A stretch of 50,050 nt of DNA from Bacillota bacterium (GTDB lineage: Bacteria; Bacillota; Negativicutes; Sporomusales; Sporomusaceae), in assembly GCA_017889705.1 (NCBI GenBank), contig JAGGAB010000027.1, forward strand, positions 1 to 50,050. Direction: 5' to 3'. Below the pieces are notes generated by a model that saw nothing but the letters and a program-made list of their open reading frames with translations, was not told the origin of the DNA and did no database searches. The translations under genes and the position numbers were made by a program. This document shows positions 9,840-18,319 of the stretch, piece after piece (within the stretch, counting starts at the first letter, position 1; the number at the start of each line of letters is the position of its first letter).

Positions 9840-10907
9840 TTAAAACTGTCGAAACGAATCAACATAATTCTTGTATTGGAAATAGGGCAGCCGATGTTTG
9901 TTGTTAGGCGAATTATAATGATTAAAACTAAAGCTCGTAAACTTACTTACAAATTTCTGCTCTGCTTTGATTTGGCTAATAACCCTCGAAATCGATGCTG
10001 GTAAGTACTCAGGAGTAAAGGTTTCAAGATCACTCCAGAGTTCTGTTTGCGGCCTGACCTCCGCGATCTTCAGTTGCAAGGCCGCCAGCCAAATTCCGAT
10101 GTCCGCCGCTGAAACCTGCCCGCCGCCAAAACCGTCTTGCAACGCAATAATATCGATTGGCGCGGTTTTCAAGATATTCCCCCACATTGCCGCATAAGCA
10201 GCGGCATCTTGGCCGCGCCCCTGGGCAAAATAAGGAGCAATCATCACTGGCTTACCAGTAGCGTGATGAACGTCCTCAACAATTTCCCGATAGGCCCCAG
10301 CCAGTCGGTTTTGTCGTTCTTTATTTTGAAAATGAACATTATCCACTTCCAGCCAGATATAAAAGCCGGCAATGGTGTCGCCATAGCTGCCGCCATACCG
10401 CTGCCATAATTCCTGAGCTACTTGTTTATTAAGGCCGACCTCATTAGCCAGCCATTTTTCATCATTGGCATAATAGCGAAGCCAATCATCATTAGCGGCA
10501 AGACCCAGCCACACCTTCATGCCCTGCTTCTCTGCCTGAGCCAATGAAGCTTCAACCAAGTCCTCGCGGAAAATTGATGAATATCCGGGAAGAACTGTTG
10601 GATAGCAAGCCTGTTTTGCCTTGGTATCCACCGTCCATTGCCAGATAATGTGATCCATCGAGACTGCCTTCATCACAGCATATTCTGCCGCAAAATCACT
10701 TTCTGTCCAATTGGTGACAAGGCTGGGCTGAAAAAAGCTTCCCGCCAAAAATTGCGGATTGGAGTTACCGCGGTTTATCTCACTTAGCTCTGCTGCTGGG
10801 GCCGGTATCGGCGCAATTTCCGGCGAAGCCAAGGCCGTTCCACTCACTAAAACCAAGTATAATAAGCCCGCAGCCACTACCTTCTGCAGCCACTTTTTAG
10901 CCCGCAT
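9840..10907 (-). CDS. Exported DUF4434-like TIM-barrel protein (glycoside-hydrolase-like)
   Basis: A protein of 355 residues with a clear signal peptide (basic start, hydrophobic segment, A-L-A-S near residue 28), so it acts outside the inner membrane. The mature part resembles DUF4434 proteins: F-L-A-G-S-F-F-Q-P, then M-D-H-I-I-W-Q-W, W-L-G-L-A-A-N-D-D-W, F-Y-I-W-L-E-V-D-N near the middle and D-I-I-A-L-Q-D-G-F-G-G-G later, spaced as the strands of a (beta/alpha)8 barrel. The acidic residues after I-W-L-E and L-Q-D could be catalytic by analogy with glycosidases; that is inference. GGGGAG precedes the ATG. It is probably transcribed alone or with the downstream NCS2 permease. Confidence 0.75.
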   Translation of the reverse strand: MRAKKWLQKVVAAGLLYLVLVSGTALASPEIAPIPAPAAELSEINRGNSNPQFLAGSFFQPSLVTNWTESDFAAEYAVMKAVSMDHIIWQWTVDTKAKQACYPTVLPGYSSIFREDLVEASLAQAEKQGMKVWLGLAANDDWLRYYANDEKWLANEVGLNKQVAQELWQRYGGSYGDTIAGFYIWLEVDNVHFQNKERQNRLAGAYREIVEDVHHATGKPVMIAPYFAQGRGQDAAAYAAMWGNILKTAPIDIIALQDGFGGGQVSAADIGIWLAALQLKIAEVRPQTELWSDLETFTPEYLPASISRVISQIKAEQKFVSKFTSFSFNHYNSPNNKHRLPYFQYKNYVDSFRQF

Positions 10908-11089
10908 TCTTAGCTCCCCTCTCGACTTGTGTCAGCAAAATTATGCCACTATATATTCGCAGTGCCTGCCAAAATACCTGCCCAAAAGCCTATTGCGTGC
11001 AGGAACTATTTTATCGGCATATTTTCAAGCAACATTTATAGCCCCTTTTTTTATACAATGGTATAATTATACTATTTAGACTAACTAAA

Positions 11090-11179
11090 AAATAAAGAAA
11101 ACACGGCTTACGCCGAGCTTTTAGCGAAAGCGCAAGCCGATGTTGCCCTTATCCTGCTCTTAAGAAAGTTATACTTTCT
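11090..11179 (+). repeat. Dispersed ~90-bp palindromic repeat, copy 1
   Basis: This stretch matches the reverse complement of 40058-40140 over nearly its whole length, including GAAAACACGGCTT, CGCAAGCCGATGTTG and TTAAGAAAGTTAT. It contains internal inverted repeats (GGCTTACGCCGAGC; GGCTT/AAGCC). A shortened relative lies at 18240-18275. It occupies the leader region just before the repeat-protein gene at 11220. A -10-like TATAAT at 11062-11067 lies upstream. The family resembles REP/MITE-type dispersed repeats. Confidence 0.7.
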
Positions 11180-11219
11180 GTTAGGGAAATAAAAGTAATT
11201 ACAAAAGGAAAGTAACTTT

Positions 11220-12023
11220 ATGGAACAAGCAACACTTATGGAAATGGTAAAAAACAATCCTAATGCGCTGGCACATATCAATAACCCAACTGATGAGATG
11301 AAGTTATTGGCAGTTACTCAAAACGGACTTGCACTAAAATATATTACTAACCCAACCAGAGAGATGCTAGAAGCCGCGATTGACAGCAACGCCCGGGCGA
11401 TTGAATTTATAACTGACCCGACAGAAGCTATGATGATCAAAGCCGTAACTGCTGGCTGGATTAACTTAGAATACATCCAGCATCCAACCGCCGAAATAAT
11501 TAAATTGGCCATGCAGCAAGCCGGCTGGGCGATTAAATATGTGACTAACCCCAGTGAAGAATTGCAATTGTTGGCGGTAAGGAAAAATTATGATGCCATA
11601 AAGTTTATAAAAGAACCAACTGCCAGTGTTCAGGAAGCAGCGGTAACCATAAGTTATGAGGCTTTACGCTACATAAAATCCCCCACACCTACTGCCGAAC
11701 TTATCGCTGTCAAAAATGATGAGACAGCCATTCGCCTTATCAATGATGTAGATAAAGCTAAAATCCTAGAGTTTTTGCGAGTCAATATTTTAGTAATCAA
11801 GCATGTTGCAAATCAAATAACACTGACTGAATTGGAACAAGTGTTACGAGAAGTCTTAGGCAATGAATCTGTTGACGAAAAATATGTCAGAGATTATCTA
11901 AATTGCAGCGTTATCGATAAAAACAGTGGCATTATGCCGCTAGACAAGCTCATGTTTATTTATAAACACGGTAGTAAAAAAGCAAAAAAAATAGCTGTTG
12001 ATGAAAAGCTCAAGCTAAAATAG
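11220..12023 (+). CDS. Protein of tandem ~23-residue helical repeats
   Basis: A 267-residue protein, predicted soluble, made mostly of seven or eight tandem units of about 23 residues. Each reads roughly A-I-K-Y-I-x-N-P-T-x-E-x-x-x-x-A-V-x-x-N/G and starts from N-A-L-A-H-I-N-N-P-T near residue 15. Such units usually form a curved helical solenoid used for protein binding. About the last 80 residues lose the repeat and end in a lysine-rich tail. AAAGGAAAG precedes the ATG. It is the first gene of a tight operon with the AAA ATPase (11 bp) and the HEXXH/VWA protein, so it is a good candidate for the adaptor or target-recognition part of that machine. I do not know an established name; relatedness to DUF4116-type repeats is only an impression. 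Confidence 0.8.
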   Translation: MEQATLMEMVKNNPNALAHINNPTDEMKLLAVTQNGLALKYITNPTREMLEAAIDSNARAIEFITDPTEAMMIKAVTAGWINLEYIQHPTAEIIKLAMQQAGWAIKYVTNPSEELQLLAVRKNYDAIKFIKEPTASVQEAAVTISYEALRYIKSPTPTAELIAVKNDETAIRLINDVDKAKILEFLRVNILVIKHVANQITLTELEQVLREVLGNESVDEKYVRDYLNCSVIDKNSGIMPLDKLMFIYKHGSKKAKKIAVDEKLKLK

Positions 12024-12034
12024 GTGGGATAGAT

Positions 12035-13162
12035 ATGAATTTTACAGATACCTTAACAAGTGTTGAATTAGTGCTGGCTACAGGCGAAGTGCCTTTAATC
12101 GTCGGGGACAGCGGGATTGGCAAAACCGCGCTGGCTAAGGAAATTGCCGACAAAAACAACTGGAGTCTGATTGTTATTGACGGCAATCTTCTTAAAGAAG
12201 GGGAAATAGGCGGCCTGCCGACAGTGGAATCCTATACGCGAATTAATCACAAAGACAATACGGTTGAAAAGAAAACCACCGTCTATGCCGTTCATAACAA
12301 GCTAAGGGAAATTGACGAAGAAATCGCCAATAGCAACACCGTATTGCTATTTATTGACGAGATCAACCGCTGCGAACATACCGTGCAGCAGGAACTGATG
12401 AATTTGATATTAAACCGTGAAATTAATGGCTATACCTTGCATGAAAGTGTAAAAATAATAGCCGCTATGAACCCTTCCAACAAATATAGTTCAGATTTTG
12501 ATTATCAGGTTGTCGACATGGATGTAGCGCAAGAAAATCGCTTTGTGTGGCTGCACATGGAGCCTGATCATCTGCAGTGGCTGGATTGGGCAAGCCATGC
12601 CGGCCTTGAGCAAAAGGTAATCGAGTTCATCTCGACCTTTCCGGAATACCTGCACAAACCCAACCAGGACGATATCCGGGCAACCCCCCGAAGCTATGAG
12701 CGAATTTCTAGCCTTTATACCATTTACAAACAGAAAAAAGACACCGTGCCGCGCTCGGTATTTTTAAATGTTGTTAAAGGCAATGTCGGCAAACTCATTG
12801 CCGAAGAATTTGTTAGCTTTATTGAGTCAGATTATAGTTCTTTGATTTCGTATGAAGATGTTTTCGCAGGAACTGCTCTTGCTGAAACAGTCAGCGAGAA
12901 AATTAAAGCCGAAAGCCATACCAGGTTGTATCTGTCTGCCAAAAATATCCTCAAAAGCCTGGAAACCAATATTGATAACGGCGATTATGACGCCAATTAT
13001 TATATTGACAGACTACTGGCGTTTTTAAAACTATATCCTGTAGATTTAATGATCGGCATCATGAAAGATATCAAAAACAGTTATCCTGGCATATACAAAT
13101 ATGCCATCAACAACGAAACCTTTGTAGAATCCTATTTTGAAGCTTATCATGTCATAAGGTGA
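12035..13162 (+). CDS. MoxR-type AAA+ ATPase
   Basis: A cytoplasmic ATPase of 375 residues. Walker A is G-D-S-G-I-G-K-T at 24-31 and Walker B is L-L-F-I-D-E at 104-109, followed by I-N-R, as in the MoxR/RavA/CoxD clade. A-A-M-N-P-S is the sensor-1 segment and A-T-P-R-S-Y-E-R the sensor-2 region. MoxR proteins work with VWA-domain partners as chaperone-like remodelling machines, for example RavA-ViaA and CoxD-CoxE. Exactly such a partner is encoded six bases downstream. GGTGGGAT precedes the ATG. The client of this pair is not apparent from the sequence. Confidence 0.9.
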   Translation: MNFTDTLTSVELVLATGEVPLIVGDSGIGKTALAKEIADKNNWSLIVIDGNLLKEGEIGGLPTVESYTRINHKDNTVEKKTTVYAVHNKLREIDEEIANSNTVLLFIDEINRCEHTVQQELMNLILNREINGYTLHESVKIIAAMNPSNKYSSDFDYQVVDMDVAQENRFVWLHMEPDHLQWLDWASHAGLEQKVIEFISTFPEYLHKPNQDDIRATPRSYERISSLYTIYKQKKDTVPRSVFLNVVKGNVGKLIAEEFVSFIESDYSSLISYEDVFAGTALAETVSEKIKAESHTRLYLSAKNILKSLETNIDNGDYDANYYIDRLLAFLKLYPVDLMIGIMKDIKNSYPGIYKYAINNETFVESYFEAYHVIR

Positions 13163-13168
13163 TACTGT

Positions 13169-14575
13169 ATGGAAACATATTTTGAAGTCCAGTCCAAAGA
13201 GCTTTATGAAAAAGCCCATACCATCATTACTAATTTTTTAGCCAAAAACCGCAAAGCCGAAAACTCTAAGCTAACTATTCCTGACGATTTTACAGCAGAG
13301 TTTTTTCACCTTGTTGATAAAGTTAATCTAAGTCTTATGGAAGATACCGATAATTTCTATGGTTATTTCCTGTTTCAAATGGCAAGAGAGCTGCGCTTTG
13401 ATATCAGTAGTCCGACTGCGGTGAACTTTAAAGGCGCGAAATATGTCATCTATTTTAACCCCATAATCTTTCTGACGCTTACGCTCAAGCAAATGGAAAC
13501 CACCATTAAACACGAGATACTGCATATCATATCACTGCATGTAATACGGGCAAAAGAAAGTAAGGCAGCCTATAGCCAAACCGCCATAAATATGGCCATG
13601 GATATTGTCGTAAATACCTTTTTAGATCACCTGCCACCCTATGCCACTACCCTAGAAGCGGTAAATGCAAATTATGATTTAAAGCTCCTGCCTTTTGAGT
13701 CTTTTGAGTATTATGCGGACAAGCTTCAGACCGCGATAGACCTACTGGACGAAGGCAAGGCCGAAATAGCAGATGACACTACTGCCGGCGAACTAATAGA
13801 AACTATTTATAATCCCGAGAAAACCCATGACCTTTGGGAAGCCTCCCATGAACTCGAAGAAAAAACACTTACAGAATTCACCGAGAAGTTTATTGCGGCT
13901 GCGCAAAAAGGCAGTATCCCCCATTATTTAGACAACCTATTAGCAGCACTGAAAAATAGCCAGGCCGAACTCCCCTGGAATTTGTATCTTAAGAGGCTTA
14001 TGGGCACTGTTGCCAGTGAGCCAAAAAAGGCAATAACCAGAAGAAACCGCCGGCAGCCCGAACGATTGGATTTACGCGGCCAGCTCAGAAGCCACAAAGC
14101 CAAAATTGCCGTTGCCCTTGATATAAGTGGCAGCATTACTGATGAAGAATTTTATCAGGCAATTAAAGAAGTAATTACTATCGTGAAAAATTACAGACAC
14201 GAAATTACAATTATTGAATGTGACAGCGAAGTCCGGCGTTCCTACCAAATCCAATCTGCCAAAGACATAAAGCCCAGGCTCAATATCCGAGGCGGCACCA
14301 GATTTACTCCTGTTTTTGAATACGCGAATAATAGCGGCATTAATTTGTTAGTGTATTTTACTGATGGCAAAGGCGAAGATAAGCTCCTGACAAAACCCCG
14401 AGGCTATAAAGCCTTATGGGTAATTTCCGGACGCGGCGACAAGCTTTCCTTGAAAGAACCTTTTGGTGCAGTAAAAAAACTTAATGCAATTGAAATAAAA
14501 GATATTGTGGTAGATATGAATGATGTAAAAATTGACGGTTATTCTATGAATGACCAGGAAAGACTTCATATTTAA
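13169..14575 (+). CDS. VWA-domain protein with HEXXH putative metallopeptidase domain (DUF2201-like)
   Basis: A 468-residue protein in two halves. The N-terminal half contains H-E-I-L-H at 115-119, a zinc-metallopeptidase motif, inside the predicted DUF2201 metallopeptidase-like domain. The C-terminal half is a von Willebrand A-like domain with the MIDAS-type D-I-S-G-S at 318-322 and the later F-T-D-G-K-G-E-D. Basic linker residues (T-R-R-N-R-R) separate them. It follows the MoxR ATPase by six bases and ends the operon, with a terminator 20 bp after its stop. Known MoxR-VWA pairs remodel metal-cofactor enzymes or membrane complexes, and some are discussed as conflict systems. Whether the HEXXH site is catalytic cannot be told here. 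Confidence 0.88.
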   Translation: METYFEVQSKELYEKAHTIITNFLAKNRKAENSKLTIPDDFTAEFFHLVDKVNLSLMEDTDNFYGYFLFQMARELRFDISSPTAVNFKGAKYVIYFNPIIFLTLTLKQMETTIKHEILHIISLHVIRAKESKAAYSQTAINMAMDIVVNTFLDHLPPYATTLEAVNANYDLKLLPFESFEYYADKLQTAIDLLDEGKAEIADDTTAGELIETIYNPEKTHDLWEASHELEEKTLTEFTEKFIAAAQKGSIPHYLDNLLAALKNSQAELPWNLYLKRLMGTVASEPKKAITRRNRRQPERLDLRGQLRSHKAKIAVALDISGSITDEEFYQAIKEVITIVKNYRHEITIIECDSEVRRSYQIQSAKDIKPRLNIRGGTRFTPVFEYANNSGINLLVYFTDGKGEDKLLTKPRGYKALWVISGRGDKLSLKEPFGAVKKLNAIEIKDIVVDMNDVKIDGYSMNDQERLHI

Positions 14576-14594
14576 GGTTTAGCAGTCTGAACTG

Positions 14595-14637
14595 AAACGT
14601 CCTGAACTCTCAATTACCGGAGTTCAGGACGTTTTTG
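14595..14637 (+). terminator. Rho-independent terminator after the MoxR/VWA cassette
   Basis: AAACGTCCTGAACTC and its near-perfect complement GAGTTCAGGACGTTTTT form a strong GC-containing stem with a T-run. It closes the 11220-14575 operon. Confidence 0.92.
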
Positions 14638-14769
14638 CTGTTGGAATCTATTACTACTCAAAAAACAAAAAGACCGTCAGACTAGTTTCTCTGAGTTCTC
14701 TATTCATTAAGTTGATTATAATGTGAAACACACCTTAAATACACAGAATATTTTTCAAAAAGAAAAGCA

Positions 14770-14798
14770 TTGACTTGTATTTTCCAATAGACTATAAT
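14770..14798 (+). promoter_or_regulatory. SigA-type promoter of the TonB receptor gene
   Basis: TTGACT (14770-14775) and a perfect TATAAT (14793-14798) are 17 bp apart. Transcription should begin near 14805, giving a leader of about 285 nt before the receptor's start codon. Confidence 0.85.
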
Positions 14799-14813
14799 CG
14801 TACTTGATTATAG

Positions 14814-14828
14814 TGAGAATGATAATCA
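14814..14828 (+). promoter_or_regulatory. Fur box
   Basis: TGAGAATGATAATCA matches the 7-1-7 Fur consensus TGATAATNATTATCA at 13 of 15 positions. It covers the predicted transcription start of the TonB receptor, so iron-bound Fur would block initiation. The box at 38325-38339 is closely similar. Confidence 0.82.
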
Positions 14829-14870
14829 TCTTCAAATATGTTTTTGTATCGTATAGCTGCACCAGTCATA

Positions 14871-15036
14871 TGACGCCTAACCTCAATAATACTCGCTTGT
14901 TTAGGCAAACACCTTACCTCTGGCTGTAGCTAAAACAGAAAGGTGGAATGGTAACCGAGAATAAAGATTACTTATAATCATTGACTGACTGTCATCAGTC
15001 AATATTGTGGAAAATAATTCCGCCTAACTTTTTTTT
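14871..15036 (+). promoter_or_regulatory. Structured leader RNA, candidate riboswitch or attenuator
   Basis: The leader holds several helices: GCCTAA (14875-14880) with TTAGGC (14901-14906); ACCTT/AAGGT arms at 14911-14943; AGGTGGAAT (14941-14949) with ATTCCGCCT (15017-15025); and inside that ATTGACTGA (14980-14988) with TCAGTCAAT (14995-15003). A T8 run follows at 15029-15036, so the outer stem plus T-run can act as a terminator. CGCCTAAC occurs twice (14874-14881 and 15021-15028), so TTAGGC at 14901 can pair with either copy. That gives mutually exclusive folds. I do not recognise a known riboswitch class; it lacks a clear B12 box. Confidence 0.5.
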
Positions 15037-15090
15037 ACATATTGCCTCATATTTAATTGATTCTTATGCAGAAAAGAAAGGACGATTTTT

Positions 15091-17007
15091 GTGAAACCAA
15101 ACCAAAAGAAACTTTTATGTTCACTTATCGGCAGTGCATTACTATTAAGTACAGCACCAATGGCATTCGCAGAAGAAAGCGCGATTAAAGAAGATAATTT
15201 TAATTTTGACGAATATGTTATAACTGCCAACCGTATTCCTGTTAAAAAATCAGAAGTTGCGGCAAATATAACAATTATCTCACAGGAAGAAATTGAAAAA
15301 AGCGGTGCAAGCAGTGTTCCTGACATTCTAAGAAAAAGCAATGTTGACTTGCAAAAAACCGGCAATAGTACAGTGGCTGTGCTTAACGGCGATGATCGTG
15401 TACTTGTCCTGGTAGATGGCCGCAGAATGAATTGGGATCATCTGGTTGTAAGCGGCAACAGCCATGCAGGGACCAATCTTGATCTTCTGCCGGTAAAAAA
15501 TATTGAGCGCATTGAAATTGTCCGTGGTCCGGCTTCTTCTCTATATGGCAGTGATGCTGTCGGCGGTATTATTAATATTATTACTCGCAAAGAAAAAACC
15601 GCCAGTACTTCGCTTTCATCAGAGTTTGGCAGTTGGGGACTTCAGCGCTATAGCTTAACCACGGAAGGTAAAGAAAATGGCTTTGGCTATCGAGTTACCG
15701 CCGAAAAGAAAAAACAGAATTCTTATCAATATAAAGATGCAAAAACTGGTGAAACCAAAACCAAAGCAGATAGCCAAATCGATCAAGAATACCTGACATT
15801 GAAATTAGACAAGGATCTTAACAATGGAAGCTCTCTTTCTCTTGATGTAGAGCACGGAAATGATGAATCAGGCTTTGGCGGTACTGATACGTTTTCTTAC
15901 CCAGGCGGCTATCGCAAGGTCGTAGATAACAATGTTGCCCTGACATATCATTGGGGACAGGATAAGGGAGCAGAAAATTTCTTTAGGGTTTACCGCAACG
16001 CCTCTGACCAACAATATTTTAACTCCTTAGATACACATTATAAACTCGATGCGAACGGAGTTAATTGGCAGCAGACCTGGCAAATCAATAAAGGCTATAC
16101 CTTGATGGGCGGTGCCGACTGGCGTGAAGAGCACTTAAACGATAACGCGTCCATCAATCAAGGCTTTACAACCAAAGCACTCTTCCTTGAAAACCGCTGG
16201 CAGCTAGCACATAAATGGTCGTTAACTGCCGGAACCCGCTATGAAGATCACAGTGTGTCTGGTGATAATTATACTTCGCGTGTTACACTAAATAAGGAGC
16301 TCAACGCTGATACCAATGTCTATGTATCCTGGGGACAATATGTAAAAAATCCTACCCTCCAAGAACTGTTCAGCAATACCCAATGGTGGGCTGGTAATCC
16401 AAATCTTAAACCAGAAGAAGGAACAACAACAACTCTGGGCATCAATACAAAATTACGTGATGGATCAAAACTACAGGCTAGCATTTATAGCAGTCGTCTG
16501 AAAAATGCCTTTGAATGGGAAAGTGGCTATTTCTCAGGTGCTAGCTATATTCCTGGCTACTACTATAATGTTGGCAATGAAAAACGCCAAGGGTTAGATC
16601 TAAGCCTGACACGGGAGTTATCACCGCAGTGGAGCGTAGGACTTGGTTATACCTATACTAAGATTGAAGTTCAAGACAGCGCATCCAACGCTTATGTGGC
16701 TTACCTCAAAAACAGCCAGCCAAATGGTTACCGCTTCAACGTACAGTATGAGCAAGATAAGTGGGATGCCAATCTGACACTCCGCAGTGCAACAGGCCGC
16801 AGTCTGGAACAATTCACTTCTAAATCCTATACGACTCTAGATCTGGTAGCCAATTATAAAATCAACACCAATACTCGTATTTTCCTCAAAGGCTACAACC
16901 TAACCAATGAGGCTTATGAGTTAACACCTGCCGGTGACTATGGTTCACCAGGGGCTTACCCAATGGCAGGACGCAGCTTCGCCCTTGGTTTAGAACATCG
17001 CATGTAA
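15091..17007 (+). CDS. TonB-dependent outer-membrane receptor
   Basis: A 638-residue outer-membrane gated channel. A signal peptide ends near residue 26 (A-P-M-A-F-A). The TonB-box region D-E-Y-V-I-T-A follows near residue 40, then the plug domain (I-S-Q-E-E-I-E-K-S-G to I-E-R-I-E-I-V-R-G-P-A-S-S-L-Y-G and G-G-I-I-N-I-I-T-R), then a 22-strand barrel finishing with an aromatic/charged C-terminus. The plug resembles the BtuB/FepA/CirA group. The start is GTG at 15091 with GAAAGGA upstream. A Fur box at its promoter argues for a ferric siderophore, haem or similar iron ligand. The structured leader would add a second control layer. No TonB/ExbBD or periplasmic binding gene is adjacent. Confidence 0.92.
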   Translation: MKPNQKKLLCSLIGSALLLSTAPMAFAEESAIKEDNFNFDEYVITANRIPVKKSEVAANITIISQEEIEKSGASSVPDILRKSNVDLQKTGNSTVAVLNGDDRVLVLVDGRRMNWDHLVVSGNSHAGTNLDLLPVKNIERIEIVRGPASSLYGSDAVGGIINIITRKEKTASTSLSSEFGSWGLQRYSLTTEGKENGFGYRVTAEKKKQNSYQYKDAKTGETKTKADSQIDQEYLTLKLDKDLNNGSSLSLDVEHGNDESGFGGTDTFSYPGGYRKVVDNNVALTYHWGQDKGAENFFRVYRNASDQQYFNSLDTHYKLDANGVNWQQTWQINKGYTLMGGADWREEHLNDNASINQGFTTKALFLENRWQLAHKWSLTAGTRYEDHSVSGDNYTSRVTLNKELNADTNVYVSWGQYVKNPTLQELFSNTQWWAGNPNLKPEEGTTTTLGINTKLRDGSKLQASIYSSRLKNAFEWESGYFSGASYIPGYYYNVGNEKRQGLDLSLTRELSPQWSVGLGYTYTKIEVQDSASNAYVAYLKNSQPNGYRFNVQYEQDKWDANLTLRSATGRSLEQFTSKSYTTLDLVANYKINTNTRIFLKGYNLTNEAYELTPAGDYGSPGAYPMAGRSFALGLEHRM

Positions 17008-17053
17008 ACCAAAACGCCAAAAAAACTAGCTATCAAAGCTATCTTCACCAACC

Positions 17054-17095
17054 AAAGAGGTACTGCCACTACTTGTATGCTGGCAGTACCTCTTT
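17054..17095 (+). terminator. Rho-independent terminator after the TonB receptor
   Basis: AAAGAGGTACTGCCA pairs perfectly with TGGCAGTACCTCTTT across a 12-base loop. It is placed 47 bp past the receptor stop codon. Confidence 0.88.
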
Positions 17096-17243
17096 ATCTA
17101 ACTAGTATTGTTGCTAAATACAAAATTCCTCTGCCCGCTAGTTTGTGGTATTATATAGTCAGAGCTTCTTTTAATTGAAGGTCTATATTTTAGCAAAGTT
17201 GCTCATGATAATATCAAATACTTGGAATTAGGAAGGTAGTAAC

Positions 17244-18017
17244 ATGAAGATTGGCTTTTTTGACTCTGGCATTGGCGGTTTAACGGTTCTTGGTCACGCT
17301 TTAAAAATACTGCCGTTTGCTGATTATATTTATTATGCTGATATTGAGCATTTGCCTTATGGGGAAAAGACCAAAAGTGAAGTACGGCAATACGTTCAAA
17401 AAGCTATGGATTATATGGCTGAGATCAAAGTAGATGCCGTGGTGATTGCCTGCAATACAGCAACAAGTGTTGCCGGTATGAAATTGCGCAAGAATTATAG
17501 TTTCCCGATCATTGGAATGGAACCTGCTGTAAAACCGGCAGTTGCATATTGTCAAGAAACAGGCAAAAAGACCTTAGTCCTGGCAACCAGTCTTACCTTA
17601 CGGGAAGAAAAATTCCAGCAATTAGTTGAACGCCTTGAGGCGACCGCAATGGTTGATACCCTGCCATTAGGCGGCCTGGTGAAGTTTGCTGAACAGTTTG
17701 AGTTTGACACCTCAGCTGTCGAGCAATATTTACAAAAGGAATTTGCACCCTTAACACTAGCTGATTATGGCGCAGTTGTCCTTGGCTGTACGCATTTCCC
17801 CTTATTCAGCAATATTTTAAAGCAATTTTTCCCGGAGGAAACTGTTTTTTTCGATGGCAGTGTCGGCACTATAAACCACTTGGCAGATATATTAACTCAA
17901 AAAGGAATAGCGCCTAGTGTAGACGACAAGATTAAATTTGTCATTACAAATGGCAAACTCCCGCCAAATGATGTTGATTATAAAAAAATATTACAGGCAT
18001 ATGTGCATAGCATATAA
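17244..18017 (+). CDS. murI: Glutamate racemase
   Basis: Interconverts L- and D-glutamate in the cytoplasm to supply D-Glu for peptidoglycan. At 257 residues it has normal family length. The N-terminal F-F-D-S-G-I-G-G-L-T-V is diagnostic, and both catalytic cysteines are present: C70 in I-A-C-N-T-A-T-S and C182 in G-C-T-H-F-P-L. GGAAGG sits before the ATG. It stands alone, with terminators before it (17054-17095) and after it (18092-18136). Confidence 0.95.
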   Translation: MKIGFFDSGIGGLTVLGHALKILPFADYIYYADIEHLPYGEKTKSEVRQYVQKAMDYMAEIKVDAVVIACNTATSVAGMKLRKNYSFPIIGMEPAVKPAVAYCQETGKKTLVLATSLTLREEKFQQLVERLEATAMVDTLPLGGLVKFAEQFEFDTSAVEQYLQKEFAPLTLADYGAVVLGCTHFPLFSNILKQFFPEETVFFDGSVGTINHLADILTQKGIAPSVDDKIKFVITNGKLPPNDVDYKKILQAYVHSI

Positions 18018-18091
18018 ATAAAAGACTACCATATCAGGATACAGGTGATACAGTTCTCTTGGTATCCTGTAACATAAGGAACCGAACAAAC

Positions 18092-18136
18092 AAGGCCGGT
18101 CTGACAGGGTTATTACTCTTGTCCGACCGGCCTTTT
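18092..18136 (+). terminator. Rho-independent terminator after murI
   Basis: AAGGCCGGTCTGACA and GTCCGACCGGCCTTTT form a GC-rich stem followed by T residues. A weaker inverted repeat (GGATAC...GTATCC) precedes it at about 18038-18067. Confidence 0.9.
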
Positions 18137-18239
18137 ACCTAGCTCCACCAATAATTTAGGATGTTAGCCGTTACCAATAATACCATTCATCCCTTGTCTT
18201 CTGATAAAGGTTTTTGTAACATTGGGTCGAAAGTTATAA

Positions 18240-18275
18240 GGAAAACACGACTTGTGCCGAGCTTATAAGTTGCTA
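18240..18275 (+). repeat. Partial copy of the dispersed palindromic repeat
   Basis: GGAAAACACGACTTGTGCC and the GAGC that follows match the first third of the repeats at 11090-11179 and 40058-40140; the rest is lost or diverged. It lies just before the histidine kinase gene. The remainder of 18137-18319 shows no gene. Confidence 0.55.
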
Positions 18276-18319
18276 TTAATTAAAAGCATTTACAATTATT
18301 TTTGAGATGAGAGATATTC

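Noticed and set aside
14871..15036. Cobalamin riboswitch upstream of a BtuB-like receptor
   Set aside because: GGTGGAATGGTAACC is only loosely like the B12 core, and I see no B12 box or the CCGCAACTG-type segment. The structure is kept as an unassigned leader.
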